DNA of 64,000 bases. Source: Niastella sp. OAS944. GTDB lineage: Bacteria; Bacteroidota; Bacteroidia; Chitinophagales; Chitinophagaceae. Below are positions 44,759 to 52,265 of the stretch, one piece after another. The DNA lies in contig JANUBW010000001.1 in NCBI GenBank assembly GCA_024809215.1, positions 2,687,335 through 2,751,334 of the forward strand. Direction: 5' to 3'. The notes beneath the pieces are model-generated. The model was not told the origin of the DNA and did no database searches. It saw only the letters and a program-made list of their open reading frames with translations. The position numbers were made by a program, and so were the translations under genes. Position 1 is the first letter of the stretch, and each line of letters starts with the position of its first letter.

Positions 44759-45814
44759 ATGAGCAAAATTCTGGTTACAGGCGGATGTGGTTATATTGGA
44801 TCTCACACCATTGTTGACCTGATAGAAAATGGCTTTGAAGTAATTTCTGTCGATGATAACTCCCGGTCAACACCCCGCATTTTAGAAGGAATTGAAAAAA
44901 TTACGGGTAAAAAAATAAAGAACTATAAGGTAGACCTGTGCGATTTTGACGACACTTTTGCCATCTTCCAGGAAAATACCGACATCACTGGTATCATTCA
45001 TTTTGCTGCATATAAAGCAGTAGGTGAATCGGTAGAACAACCTTTACTGTACTTTGAAAACAACATGTTTTCGCTGATCAATCTGCTGAAATGTGTAGCG
45101 GAATTCAACATTCCCCATTTTGTTTTCTCATCATCCTGTACGGTATATGGCAATCCCGATAAAATTCCCGTAACGGAAGCTACGCCACCCAAACCGGCCG
45201 AATCGCCGTACGGGTATACCAAACAAATGGGCGAGCAGATCATCAACGAATTTTCAAAGGCCAACCCGTCAAAATGCATTCTGTTACGTTATTTTAACCC
45301 GGTAGGCGCCCACCCTTCTATACTTATAGGAGAATTGCCTATTGGTAAACCCGCCAACCTGGTACCCGCCATTACCCAAACAGCTATTGGCAAAATACCA
45401 GTAATGAATGTGCATGGCGACGATTACCCAACCCGCGATGGCTCATGTATTCGCGATTATATTCATGTATGCGATATTGCCCACGCACATACGCTGGCCA
45501 TTAAATATTTACAGGATGGCAAAAGCACCCAGCGCTGCGAGGTGTTTAACCTGGGCTCAGGCAACGGCGTTTCGGTACTGGAAGCCATTAAAACCTTTGA
45601 AAAAGTGAGCAATGTAAAACTCAATTACGTAATAGGACCCCGCCGCAGTGGCGACGTAATTGCCATTTACGCCAATAACGACCACGCCCGCAATACCCTG
45701 GGCTGGGAAACAAAATATAATCTCGACGATATGATGGCTACCGCCTGGAAATGGGAGCAACGCCTTAAAGCCGATGCCAGTTTTTACCAGAGCAAGCCAG
45801 CCGATCTGAATTAA
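44759..45814 (+). CDS. galE: UDP-glucose 4-epimerase
   Basis: The 351-residue short-chain-dehydrogenase-family enzyme interconverts UDP-glucose and UDP-galactose. The NAD-binding loop VTGGCGYIGSH is at the N-terminus, SSSCTVYG carries the catalytic serine/threonine region, and Y151/K155 form the YxxxK pair in SPYGYTKQMGE. GalE-specific blocks RYFNPVGAHPS and RDGSCIRDYIHVCDIAHAH are present. It is probably part of a surface polysaccharide precursor set with rfbA upstream. A long hairpin follows its stop. Confidence 0.95.
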   Translation: MSKILVTGGCGYIGSHTIVDLIENGFEVISVDDNSRSTPRILEGIEKITGKKIKNYKVDLCDFDDTFAIFQENTDITGIIHFAAYKAVGESVEQPLLYFENNMFSLINLLKCVAEFNIPHFVFSSSCTVYGNPDKIPVTEATPPKPAESPYGYTKQMGEQIINEFSKANPSKCILLRYFNPVGAHPSILIGELPIGKPANLVPAITQTAIGKIPVMNVHGDDYPTRDGSCIRDYIHVCDIAHAHTLAIKYLQDGKSTQRCEVFNLGSGNGVSVLEAIKTFEKVSNVKLNYVIGPRRSGDVIAIYANNDHARNTLGWETKYNLDDMMATAWKWEQRLKADASFYQSKPADLN

Positions 45815-45830
45815 TGGTCTAAATAGCTTA

Positions 45831-45894
45831 AAAAGCAGGAAAGTCTGAAAGAATACCAGTATATGGCAAAATTCTTTCAGACTTTCTGGCTTTT
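45831..45894 (+). terminator. Long inverted repeat after galE
   Basis: Arms of 24 bp (45831-45854 and 45871-45894) match with only two mismatches; the cores are GAAAGTCTGAAAGAAT and ATTCTTTCAGACTTTC. The right arm ends in TTTT. It could be a terminator for galE, although it is longer than normal intrinsic terminators in this window. Confidence 0.55.
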
Positions 45895-45957
45895 CTGAAG
45901 TTCTTACTTTTCCAACTTATGTTTTTGGCTTTACTTTGCACCACCAAATTTTTTTAA

Positions 45958-46917
45958 ATGCTGAAAGAAATACAGGTAACCGGACAAAAAGATACCCGCA
46001 GCGGTTTTGGCGATGGTATTGTGGAAGCAGCCCGTAAGAATTCGAATATAGTAGCATTAACAGCCGACCTGGCTGGTTCAATGAAACTGAACCAGTTCAT
46101 GAAGGAGTTTCCCGAGCGCTATGTTCAGGTGGGTATTGCCGAAGCTAATATGATAGGTATTGCCGCCGGTTTAACGATTGGAGGAAAAATTCCTTACACT
46201 ACCACCTTTGCCAACTTTTCTACTGGCCGTGTTTACGACCAGATCCGTCAGTCAGTTGCCTATTCTGGAAAAAATGTAAAGATCTGTGCTTCACACGCCG
46301 GTTTAACCCTGGGTGAAGATGGTGCTACACACCAGATCCTTGAAGATATAGGCTTAATGAAAATGTTGCCTGGTATGACAGTGATCGTTCCCTGCGATTA
46401 CAACCAAACCAAGGCTGCTACCATTGCAGTTGCTGAATATGTTGGCCCTGTATACCTGCGTTTTGGCCGCCCATCATGGCCCATTTTTACAGCTGCCGAT
46501 CAAAAATTTGAAATAGGTAAAGCACAATTCTTTAGCGAAGGAACCGATGTTTCCATCTTCGCATGCGGTCACATGGTATGGAAAGCCATTGAAGCTGGCC
46601 GTATATTGGAAGAACAAGGCCTTAGCGTTGAAGTGGTGAACATTCACACCATTAAACCGCTCGATACCGAAGCGATACTGAAATCAATTCGCAAAACCCG
46701 TTGCGCTGTTACGGTTGAAGAACATAATATCATTGGTGGTTTAGGCGATGCTATTGCACAAACTGCATCTAAAAACTTCCCTATTCCCATTGAGTATATT
46801 GGTACCAACGATACTTTTGGCGAAAGCGGAACACCATTGCAACTGCTGAAGAAATACGGTTTGGATACACCAAACATCGTTGAAGCAGCCAAAAAAGTTA
46901 TTGCAAGAAAAGGATAA
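45958..46917 (+). CDS. Transketolase, C-terminal subunit
   Basis: The 319-residue protein corresponds to the pyrimidine-binding and C-terminal domains of transketolase: GIAEANMIGIAAGL carries the catalytic glutamate for thiamine diphosphate, and TTFANFSTGRVYDQIRQSVA and SHAGLTLGEDGATHQ follow. The thiamine-diphosphate (GDG) domain is absent, so it must pair with a separately encoded N-terminal subunit, the usual split form in Bacteroidota. That partner is not in this window. A TACTTTG-type promoter element lies at about 45933, 20 bp before the start. Confidence 0.93.
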   Translation: MLKEIQVTGQKDTRSGFGDGIVEAARKNSNIVALTADLAGSMKLNQFMKEFPERYVQVGIAEANMIGIAAGLTIGGKIPYTTTFANFSTGRVYDQIRQSVAYSGKNVKICASHAGLTLGEDGATHQILEDIGLMKMLPGMTVIVPCDYNQTKAATIAVAEYVGPVYLRFGRPSWPIFTAADQKFEIGKAQFFSEGTDVSIFACGHMVWKAIEAGRILEEQGLSVEVVNIHTIKPLDTEAILKSIRKTRCAVTVEEHNIIGGLGDAIAQTASKNFPIPIEYIGTNDTFGESGTPLQLLKKYGLDTPNIVEAAKKVIARKG

Positions 46918-46924
46918 TTAAAAT

Positions 46925-46988
46925 AGCTGGTGGCTAGTAGAAAGTGGCTAGTGGGGAACTCCCTTAAATGCTACTTTCTACCGGCCAT
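46925..46988. repeat. Inverted short-period repeats after transketolase
   Basis: GCTGGTGGCTAGTAGAAAG (from 46925) with a second GTGGCTAGTGGGG word is inverted by GCTACTTTCTACCGGCCA (46970-46987). The central bases are unrelated. It belongs to the same architectural class as the element between rfbA and galE. From 46989 to 47040 only AT-rich DNA and CCCCCACTCCCCCACTC are seen. Confidence 0.6.
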
Positions 46989-47040
46989 TTTTAATTTACG
47001 ATTGCTCATCAGCTATTCCTATCCCCCACTCCCCCACTCG

Positions 47041-47628
47041 CTATTCTGCAAATAATCTACTCTTTGCTTTGGTAAAAGTGAGCTCGTCATTATCGAAATA
47101 CTTTATTACAAACAATGGTGCGGCCTGTTTACCCAATTCTCCATTCTTCCCTTTCTTTGCCGGTTTCAGAAACATACGCACAACTACTAGTACTGTTCCA
47201 ATGGATGTAAAGGCAAAAAAACCTTTCATGCTCCACAATGAAACTCCGAATATCGACAACACGGCTGCCACCAGTAAATAAACGATAAGAGATACAGCAA
47301 ACCCAATCCCAATTAATACCAGTAAGCCTTTAAGGAACCCCCGCTCAATAACAATTTGAAAACTCCGGGCTTTTGAAGCTGTTTTCTCTAACAAATTAAC
47401 AGCCTTTGCATATTTGCAATAACCGGCAGTTTCCTCTTCGGAACGGCCGTTTTCGCGCAAATAGGTTTCAAAAGAATATATCTTTCCATGTTCGCTTTCG
47501 CTGATAAAGCCTTTCGACTGCTTTTGCATTAGCTGTCTTACAAATTCGACAAAAGCTTTTTCAGCGCCTTTCATATAGAAAAAAGGATCATCTCTTTCTT
47601 CGCCAGGCATAGGTTGCGGATATTTCAT
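47041..47628 (-). CDS. Membrane protein of unknown family (195 aa)
   Basis: I do not recognise this protein. The N-terminal 95 residues are soluble and charged (MKYPQPMPGEERDDPFFYMK, then ENGRSEEETAGYCKYAKAVN). Two membrane helices follow (about 98-125 and 133-152), then a basic linker and a short C-terminal segment FVIKYFDNDELTFTKAKSRLF. It is divergent from the ECF sigma operon. The topology suggests both ends are cytoplasmic. Confidence 0.75.
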   Translation of the reverse strand: MKYPQPMPGEERDDPFFYMKGAEKAFVEFVRQLMQKQSKGFISESEHGKIYSFETYLRENGRSEEETAGYCKYAKAVNLLEKTASKARSFQIVIERGFLKGLLVLIGIGFAVSLIVYLLVAAVLSIFGVSLWSMKGFFAFTSIGTVLVVVRMFLKPAKKGKNGELGKQAAPLFVIKYFDNDELTFTKAKSRLFAE

Positions 47629-47743
47629 AAAACAGGGTTTAAACGTACAATGGTACTAATTTAGGTGCGATATTTAACAGCTTTATTAACACAATAAACT
47701 TTTTAATATACTTCCTAAACGCCTGATCATTACCTTATCATAA

Positions 47744-47751
47744 TATATTTG
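47744..47751 (+). promoter_or_regulatory. -7 element of the ECF sigma operon
   Basis: TATATTTG matches TAnnTTTG exactly, 65 bp before the sigma gene start. No TTG at the -33 distance was found. Confidence 0.45.
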
Positions 47752-47816
47752 TTGAGGCGTTTAAACTAAACACATTGGGCAGGTTCCAATATTTATTCAC
47801 AGAAAACAGCTAACCT

Positions 47817-48368
47817 ATGTCGGTGACCATGCAAGACAGTGAATTGCTGATGCAATTCCGCGATCCGGCCACTAAAGAAAAAGCCTATACGGCTATAATC
47901 CGTAAATACCAGGAAAGACTATACTGGCATATCCGTCGTATGGTGGTTGAACACGAAGACGCGAACGACGTATTACAGAATGTTTTTATCAGGGTATGGA
48001 ATGGACTGGAGAATTTTAGGGAAGACAGCCAGTTGTATACCTGGTTGTATCGCATCGCTACCAATGAATGCCTCACTTACCTGGAGCAGCAGAAAAAAAG
48101 AAGCTCCGTATCGCTAAGTGATGTGGAAAGCGGACTGGAGAACAAGATCAAGGCCGATAAACATTTCGACCCTAATAAACTGGAATGGAAATTACAACTG
48201 GCTATCCAGCAATTACCTGAAAAACAAAGGGTTGTATTTTCTTTGCGGTACTATGATGAAATGCCATACGAGGAAATGAGTCAGGTGCTGGAAACCTCAG
48301 AAGGAGCGTTGAAAGCCTCCTATCACCATGCGGTCAAAAAAATTGAGGATTATATCCTTAATCATTAA
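47817..48368 (+). CDS. ECF-family RNA polymerase sigma factor
   Basis: The 183-residue protein has sigma region 2 (YQERLYWHIRRMVVEHEDAN, then DVLQNVFIRVWNGLENFR and TWLYRIATNECLTYLEQQKK) and region 4 (LAIQQLPEKQRVVFSLRYYD, then MPYEEMSQVLETSEGALKAS). The linker is short, as in ECF sigma factors. It is first in an operon with a membrane protein that looks like its anti-sigma factor and a Spy/CpxP-like periplasmic protein. This layout resembles envelope-stress systems. Confidence 0.95.
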   Translation: MSVTMQDSELLMQFRDPATKEKAYTAIIRKYQERLYWHIRRMVVEHEDANDVLQNVFIRVWNGLENFREDSQLYTWLYRIATNECLTYLEQQKKRSSVSLSDVESGLENKIKADKHFDPNKLEWKLQLAIQQLPEKQRVVFSLRYYDEMPYEEMSQVLETSEGALKASYHHAVKKIEDYILNH

Positions 48369-48402
48369 ACTTTAATTAACAAATTACGTCTCAGTTGGTG
48401 CA

Positions 48403-49503
48403 ATGGAAAACAGGAACAACATATTAAAAGAATTGAGGGAAATAAGCCCGGTGGTAGCTGACATCAGTGGCCAGGCCCCCTACACTGTGCCCGCCGGGTA
48501 CTTTGAAGGGTTGGCAAACCAGATATTACAGCTGGCGAAAGCCGATGAAACCTCTTCTGTTTTGCCAAAAGCAACCAATCCTTACGAGGTACCGCAAGGT
48601 TATTTTGAGGGGTTGGCTAATAATATACTGCAACGGGTAAAAGGGGAAGAAGCATCGCTTTCTCCTGTTTTACAACAAGCTAATAACAATCCTTATGAAG
48701 TACCGCAAGGTTACTTTGAAGGTTTGGCCGATAATATTCTGCAACGTGTAAAAGGGGAAGAAGTATCGCTTTCTTCGGCCCTACAACAAGCTAACAATAA
48801 TCCTTACCAGGTACCGCAGGGATATTTCGATAGTTTACCCGAAACCATTCTTAACCGGGTTAAGGCAACAGCTACAGATAGCGCTCATGAAGAGCTTGAA
48901 ATATTATCACCACTGCTTAGCCAGTTAGGCAAGAAGATGCCTTTTAGCACACCAGCTGGTTATTTTAATGAGGTAAGCGAGCACGCTGTTGCAGGCGCAC
49001 AGGCTATTGACTTTGTGAACATAGAGCTTGAAAATCTGTCGCCATTGATGCAGGGGCTTAAAAGAATAATGGTGTATGAAGTACCGGCCGGCTATTTCAA
49101 TCAGTTGCCTGGTGAGGTAATGAAAGCCATTAAAGCAGAACAACCGGCTAAGGTGGTATCAATGAGCTTTACCCGCCGCGTATTACGGTATGCTGCAGCC
49201 GCAGTGGTAGCTGGTCTTATAGTAACTGCAGGATGGATGTTTTTAGGTAAGGGCCGCGTGGTTATGCCAGATGGACCCACTCCTGAATTAGCCTATAAGC
49301 TCGATAGCCTTAGTGATGAAACCTTGCAAAAGTACCTCGAGAACCAAACATCCTCGCCGGCAGAAACAGCAGCTCTTGCTTCAACAACAGCTGAAGAGCT
49401 CGATGCCAATGACATGAAGGATATGCTGGCCGATGTAACTGATGAAGACCTGCAGGTGTACCTCGAAAAGTACAGCACTTTAAAAAACATTCAAACGAAT
49501 TAA
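48403..49503 (+). CDS. Repeat-bearing membrane protein, probable anti-sigma factor
   Basis: The 366-residue protein has six copies of a P-x-GYF motif in its N-terminal cytoplasmic part (TVPAGYFEGL, EVPQGYFEGL twice, QVPQGYFDSL, STPAGYFNEV, EVPAGYFNQL). The second to fourth copies are part of a 37-residue unit repeated at exactly 111-bp period in the DNA. One membrane helix follows (RYAAAAVVAGLIVTAGWMFL), then a C-terminal, presumably periplasmic region rich in acidic and small residues (DLQVYLEKYSTLKN). It lies 34 bp after an ECF sigma gene, the position of an anti-sigma factor, but has no standard zinc or RseA motif. I call the role from context only. Confidence 0.7.
   Translation: MENRNNILKELREISPVVADISGQAPYTVPAGYFEGLANQILQLAKADETSSVLPKATNPYEVPQGYFEGLANNILQRVKGEEASLSPVLQQANNNPYEVPQGYFEGLADNILQRVKGEEVSLSSALQQANNNPYQVPQGYFDSLPETILNRVKATATDSAHEELEILSPLLSQLGKKMPFSTPAGYFNEVSEHAVAGAQAIDFVNIELENLSPLMQGLKRIMVYEVPAGYFNQLPGEVMKAIKAEQPAKVVSMSFTRRVLRYAAAAVVAGLIVTAGWMFLGKGRVVMPDGPTPELAYKLDSLSDETLQKYLENQTSSPAETAALASTTAEELDANDMKDMLADVTDEDLQVYLEKYSTLKNIQTN
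48577..48867 (+). repeat. 111-bp intragenic tandem repeat
   Basis: Units begin with the codons for Asn-Pro-Tyr at 48577, 48688 and 48799, exactly 111 bp apart. The first two are near-identical in DNA (AATCCTTACGAGGTACCGCA versus AATCCTTATGAAGTACCGCA) with mostly synonymous changes; the third keeps the first 20 or so codons. This indicates recent duplication inside the coding region. Confidence 0.85.
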
Positions 49504-49510
49504 TTAAGCC

Positions 49511-49942
49511 ATGAAACGAATTCTACTCATATTGTTGATAGCGCTTGGTGCATCGGTTGTTACCGTTGCCCAGGATGATGATGGAAAAGAAGGCGCAGGA
49601 AGCCGCATTGAAGCGTTGAAGATCGCTTATCTCACTAAAAAATTAAACCTCAGCACCGATGAAGCACAGAAGTTCTGGCCCATATACAACCAGTATGTAG
49701 GTGAGATCAGAAAAACCAGGATAGATGCTCGTCACAACAAAGAAGGTGAAATTAACACAGAAGAAAAGATCTTAAACATTCGTAAGAAGTATAACGGCGA
49801 ATTTGGTAAGGCCCTTACTTCTGAAAAAGTAAATACATTTTTCAAGGCCGAGAAGGAATTCGGTACCGGCGTACAAAAAGAGTTGATGGAACGCCGCATG
49901 CAACGCATGGAGAATCGAAAACAACCTTTCCGGAATAATTGA
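49511..49942 (+). CDS. Periplasmic Spy/CpxP-like protein
   Basis: The 143-residue protein has a signal peptide (MKRILLILLIALGASVVTVAQ) and an all-helical mature part: RIEALKIAYLTKKLNLSTDE, FWPIYNQYVGEIRKTRIDAR and FKAEKEFGTGVQKELMERRM with a methionine/arginine-rich C-terminus. This layout fits the Spy/CpxP/ZraP group of periplasmic chaperones and sensors (length and helix pattern). It overlaps the anti-sigma operon region by only 7 bp of spacing. As in Cpx and Rse systems it may feed envelope state into the sigma factor; that is inference. Confidence 0.78.
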   Translation: MKRILLILLIALGASVVTVAQDDDGKEGAGSRIEALKIAYLTKKLNLSTDEAQKFWPIYNQYVGEIRKTRIDARHNKEGEINTEEKILNIRKKYNGEFGKALTSEKVNTFFKAEKEFGTGVQKELMERRMQRMENRKQPFRNN

Positions 49943-49972
49943 TTAAACTAGGTGTTTTTCATAGGTTAGCAA

Positions 49973-50006
49973 TGGCCGGTCCTTTCCAGGGCAGGCCTTT
50001 TTTGTC
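49973..50006 (+). terminator. Terminator of the sigma operon
   Basis: GGCC (49974-49977) pairs with GGCC (49994-49997), with an inner CCT/AGG stem, and T's run on at 49998-50003. It is followed immediately by a short-period repeat block. Confidence 0.65.
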
Positions 50007-50119
50007 AATTGGCAATCTGCAATTGGCAAGGTCGGCTGTATTTTGAAATGACATAATAAAATCAGCATTCTAAAAGTGCGGAGTCTATTGCCTATTGCCT
50101 ATTGTCCATTGCCTATTGA
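50005..50119. repeat. Inverted short-period repeats between sigma operon and MBL gene
   Basis: CAATTGGCAATCTGCAATTGG (as words of CAATTGGCAA, 50005-50029) on the left is inverted by TATTGCCTATTGCCTATTG and CCATTGCCTATTG on the right (50086-50119). The centre of about 55 bp is unrelated. The word is close to that at 44544-44723, so the two loci may be related. Confidence 0.65.
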
Positions 50120-50857
50120 TTAAAACTCCCAGGTTGGATTTTTGACGTCATGGTAAAATAAAAACCTCCACTTCTCTTTTTCACCCTTTTCCCACCATTC
50201 CTGCCGTAACTCCATACACTTCTTACCATCATAATCGTACTTGGCTATAAAGCGGCTGCGCATTTGCTGTAGTTGCGGTGCATCGTCGCCACCAAAGAAT
50301 ACCGTTTCACCGCCATCAACAATCCAAAACACCTGGTGAAACTTGCTATGTGCCCCGGTTATTTCGTATTTAATATAACCGTCAATAACACCATTGCCAT
50401 TAAGCCAGGTTACCTGTGGTGCGTTCTTTAAAATGTCAAGTTCTTCAGGTATATATGAAGGAAACCCCTTTTCGTATACATAATCCATTTCCTGTTTCTG
50501 TATATAATAGCGGGCTTGCGGAAAGCTTAGCTGCCGGTTTTCACCAGTGCCCATGGCCACGCCACCAGCATGGTCTTTATGCAAATGCGACATTAATACC
50601 TTGGTAATTTCACCGGGATTAATGCCATTCTCCATCAAATTCTGATGTAATTGCAACTGGCCATTCGCATTGGAAAAACCCAGTCCGGTATCTATAAGCA
50701 ATACATCGTCGGAAGTAATAACAACAAAGGGTTGAATTTCTACCAGTAAACTCCCAACGGGGCGTGCCTGCAGATCATCTGTATCAGTATCGAAAGGAAC
50801 AAACTGTTTCGTTTTATCTATCGTAAACGTGCCTTCACTCAGCGGAATAACTTTCAT
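50120..50857 (-). CDS. MBL-fold metallo-hydrolase
   Basis: The 245-residue protein has the metal-binding signature MSHLHKDHAGG (HxHxDH), preceded by LLIDTGLGF. Later EITGAHSKFHQVFWI and a FFGGDD motif supply further ligands. It has no signal peptide and acts in the cytoplasm. The family includes lactonases, glyoxalases and hydrolases of unknown substrate. Its stop abuts the repeat block; the upstream gene is rodA, with which it may share no transcript because a repeat-bearing 70-bp gap lies between. Confidence 0.85.
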   Translation of the reverse strand: MKVIPLSEGTFTIDKTKQFVPFDTDTDDLQARPVGSLLVEIQPFVVITSDDVLLIDTGLGFSNANGQLQLHQNLMENGINPGEITKVLMSHLHKDHAGGVAMGTGENRQLSFPQARYYIQKQEMDYVYEKGFPSYIPEELDILKNAPQVTWLNGNGVIDGYIKYEITGAHSKFHQVFWIVDGGETVFFGGDDAPQLQQMRSRFIAKYDYDGKKCMELRQEWWEKGEKEKWRFLFYHDVKNPTWEF

Positions 50858-50887
50858 TTTTATTCATTTTAAATCCATATGGCACAT

Positions 50888-50936
50888 GCATTCATTAAGC
50901 ATATTATCTCATTAGCAAATTATCACATTATCTCAA
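50888..50936. repeat. Short TAAT/TTATC words upstream of the MBL gene
   Basis: CATATTATCTCATTAGCAAAT and TATCACATTATCTC repeat the word ATTATCnCATTA seen at 18205-18240 and 26935-26975. The last bases overlap the end of rodA. No inverse arm is evident, so it is a single-arm member of the class. Confidence 0.45.
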
Positions 50937-52265
50937 TACCATTTGACGGTCGGCATCGAGCCTTATTAATATGAACAGCATGGTTGTAAAGGTAATCAAT
51001 GAAGTACCCCCATAGCTTATAAATGGTAAAGGAATACCAATTACAGGCGCCAAACCAATGGTCATACAAATATTGATGGCAATATGGAAAAAGAATACAG
51101 AGGCTACCCCATAGGCATAACAGCGACTGAATACACTTCGCTGTCGCTCTGCTATATTAACAATGCGCAATAGTAAAAAGATGTAAATACCCAACACAGC
51201 CAAACTACCCAAAAAGCCAAAGCCTTCGCCAATAGTACAAAATATAAAGTCGGTACTTTGCTCAGGCACAAAATCGAACCTGGTTTGGGTACCTTTCAAA
51301 AATCCACGGCCTATAAAGCCGCCCGAACCAATTGCGATCTTACTTTGGCGTACGTTATAATCGGTATCTTTTTTAACAGCTACCGGTTCATCTCCCTCTA
51401 CCGTATTCAATTTGGCGTAAGGGTTTTCGCGGCCAATGAGCGAGAATATGCGTTCTACCTGGTAACCTTTTAAAACATGGGTAAATATAAATGGTACCGC
51501 AAAGCGTTGTACGCCCACGCAACTTGCCCATACCACTGCAACAATAATTATAAGTTCGCGACGCTGGCGGGTAATACGCCAGCCGAAATAAATAGCAACA
51601 ATGGCAATGGCGGTTAACACAATAGCCAGCACGTTTTTATCAACCAGCAGCGTGGCAACCACCAATACCGCCAGTGAAAAACCTATTACCAGGTAACCGG
51701 CAGGCAAACCTTCGCGAAACATCACAAGAAAGAAGGCGAAGAACACCAACGCCAAACCTGTTTCATGTTGCGCAATAGTGATGAGGGCAGGCAGCACCAA
51801 TATACCAGCCGCCATGAGGTGTGAACTGGTTTTATTAAAATCTGTTTCAACCCGCGACAGGTATTTGGCAAGGGCCAGGCATACAAACAGCTTCATTAAT
51901 TCGGCGGGTTGTAAGTTAAAGCCGCCTAATTTAATAATAGATTCCGTTCCCTTGATATTGGTATGAAATGGAAATACCAGCAGCATGAGCAGTATACCGA
52001 ACGCATACCAGATATTAGCTGTGGCAGTAAAGAATTTACTATCGGTGAGCAGAATGAATAAACCGATCAACAGCGAGGCAGCAAAAAAGATCAGCTGCTT
52101 GCTGTAATTTGTTTTAAAATTCAGAAAACTGCGCAGTACATCGTCCCCTTCGTGATAGGTTACTGAGAAAATACTCATTAACCCGATCGCAACCAGGAGT
52201 AAATAGAGCCAGATAAGGGTTGAATCAACCCCTTTCGAGATGGTAGGATTACGCTGGTTGTTCAT
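50928..52265 (-). CDS. rodA: Rod shape-determining SEDS protein RodA
   Basis: The 445-residue protein has about ten membrane helices and the SEDS signatures: STDFIFCTIGEGFGFLGSLA, then TIGLAPVIGIPLPFISYGGT near the C-terminus, with GFNLQPAELMKLFVCLALAK in the middle. It polymerises glycan strands for the lateral wall with PBP2, whose gene overlaps its start by 4 bp. It is the last gene of mreB-C-D-mrdA-rodA. The loop between helices is longer than in E. coli RodA (370 residues). Confidence 0.95.
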   Translation of the reverse strand: MNNQRNPTISKGVDSTLIWLYLLLVAIGLMSIFSVTYHEGDDVLRSFLNFKTNYSKQLIFFAASLLIGLFILLTDSKFFTATANIWYAFGILLMLLVFPFHTNIKGTESIIKLGGFNLQPAELMKLFVCLALAKYLSRVETDFNKTSSHLMAAGILVLPALITIAQHETGLALVFFAFFLVMFREGLPAGYLVIGFSLAVLVVATLLVDKNVLAIVLTAIAIVAIYFGWRITRQRRELIIIVAVVWASCVGVQRFAVPFIFTHVLKGYQVERIFSLIGRENPYAKLNTVEGDEPVAVKKDTDYNVRQSKIAIGSGGFIGRGFLKGTQTRFDFVPEQSTDFIFCTIGEGFGFLGSLAVLGIYIFLLLRIVNIAERQRSVFSRCYAYGVASVFFFHIAINICMTIGLAPVIGIPLPFISYGGTSLITFTTMLFILIRLDADRQMVLR

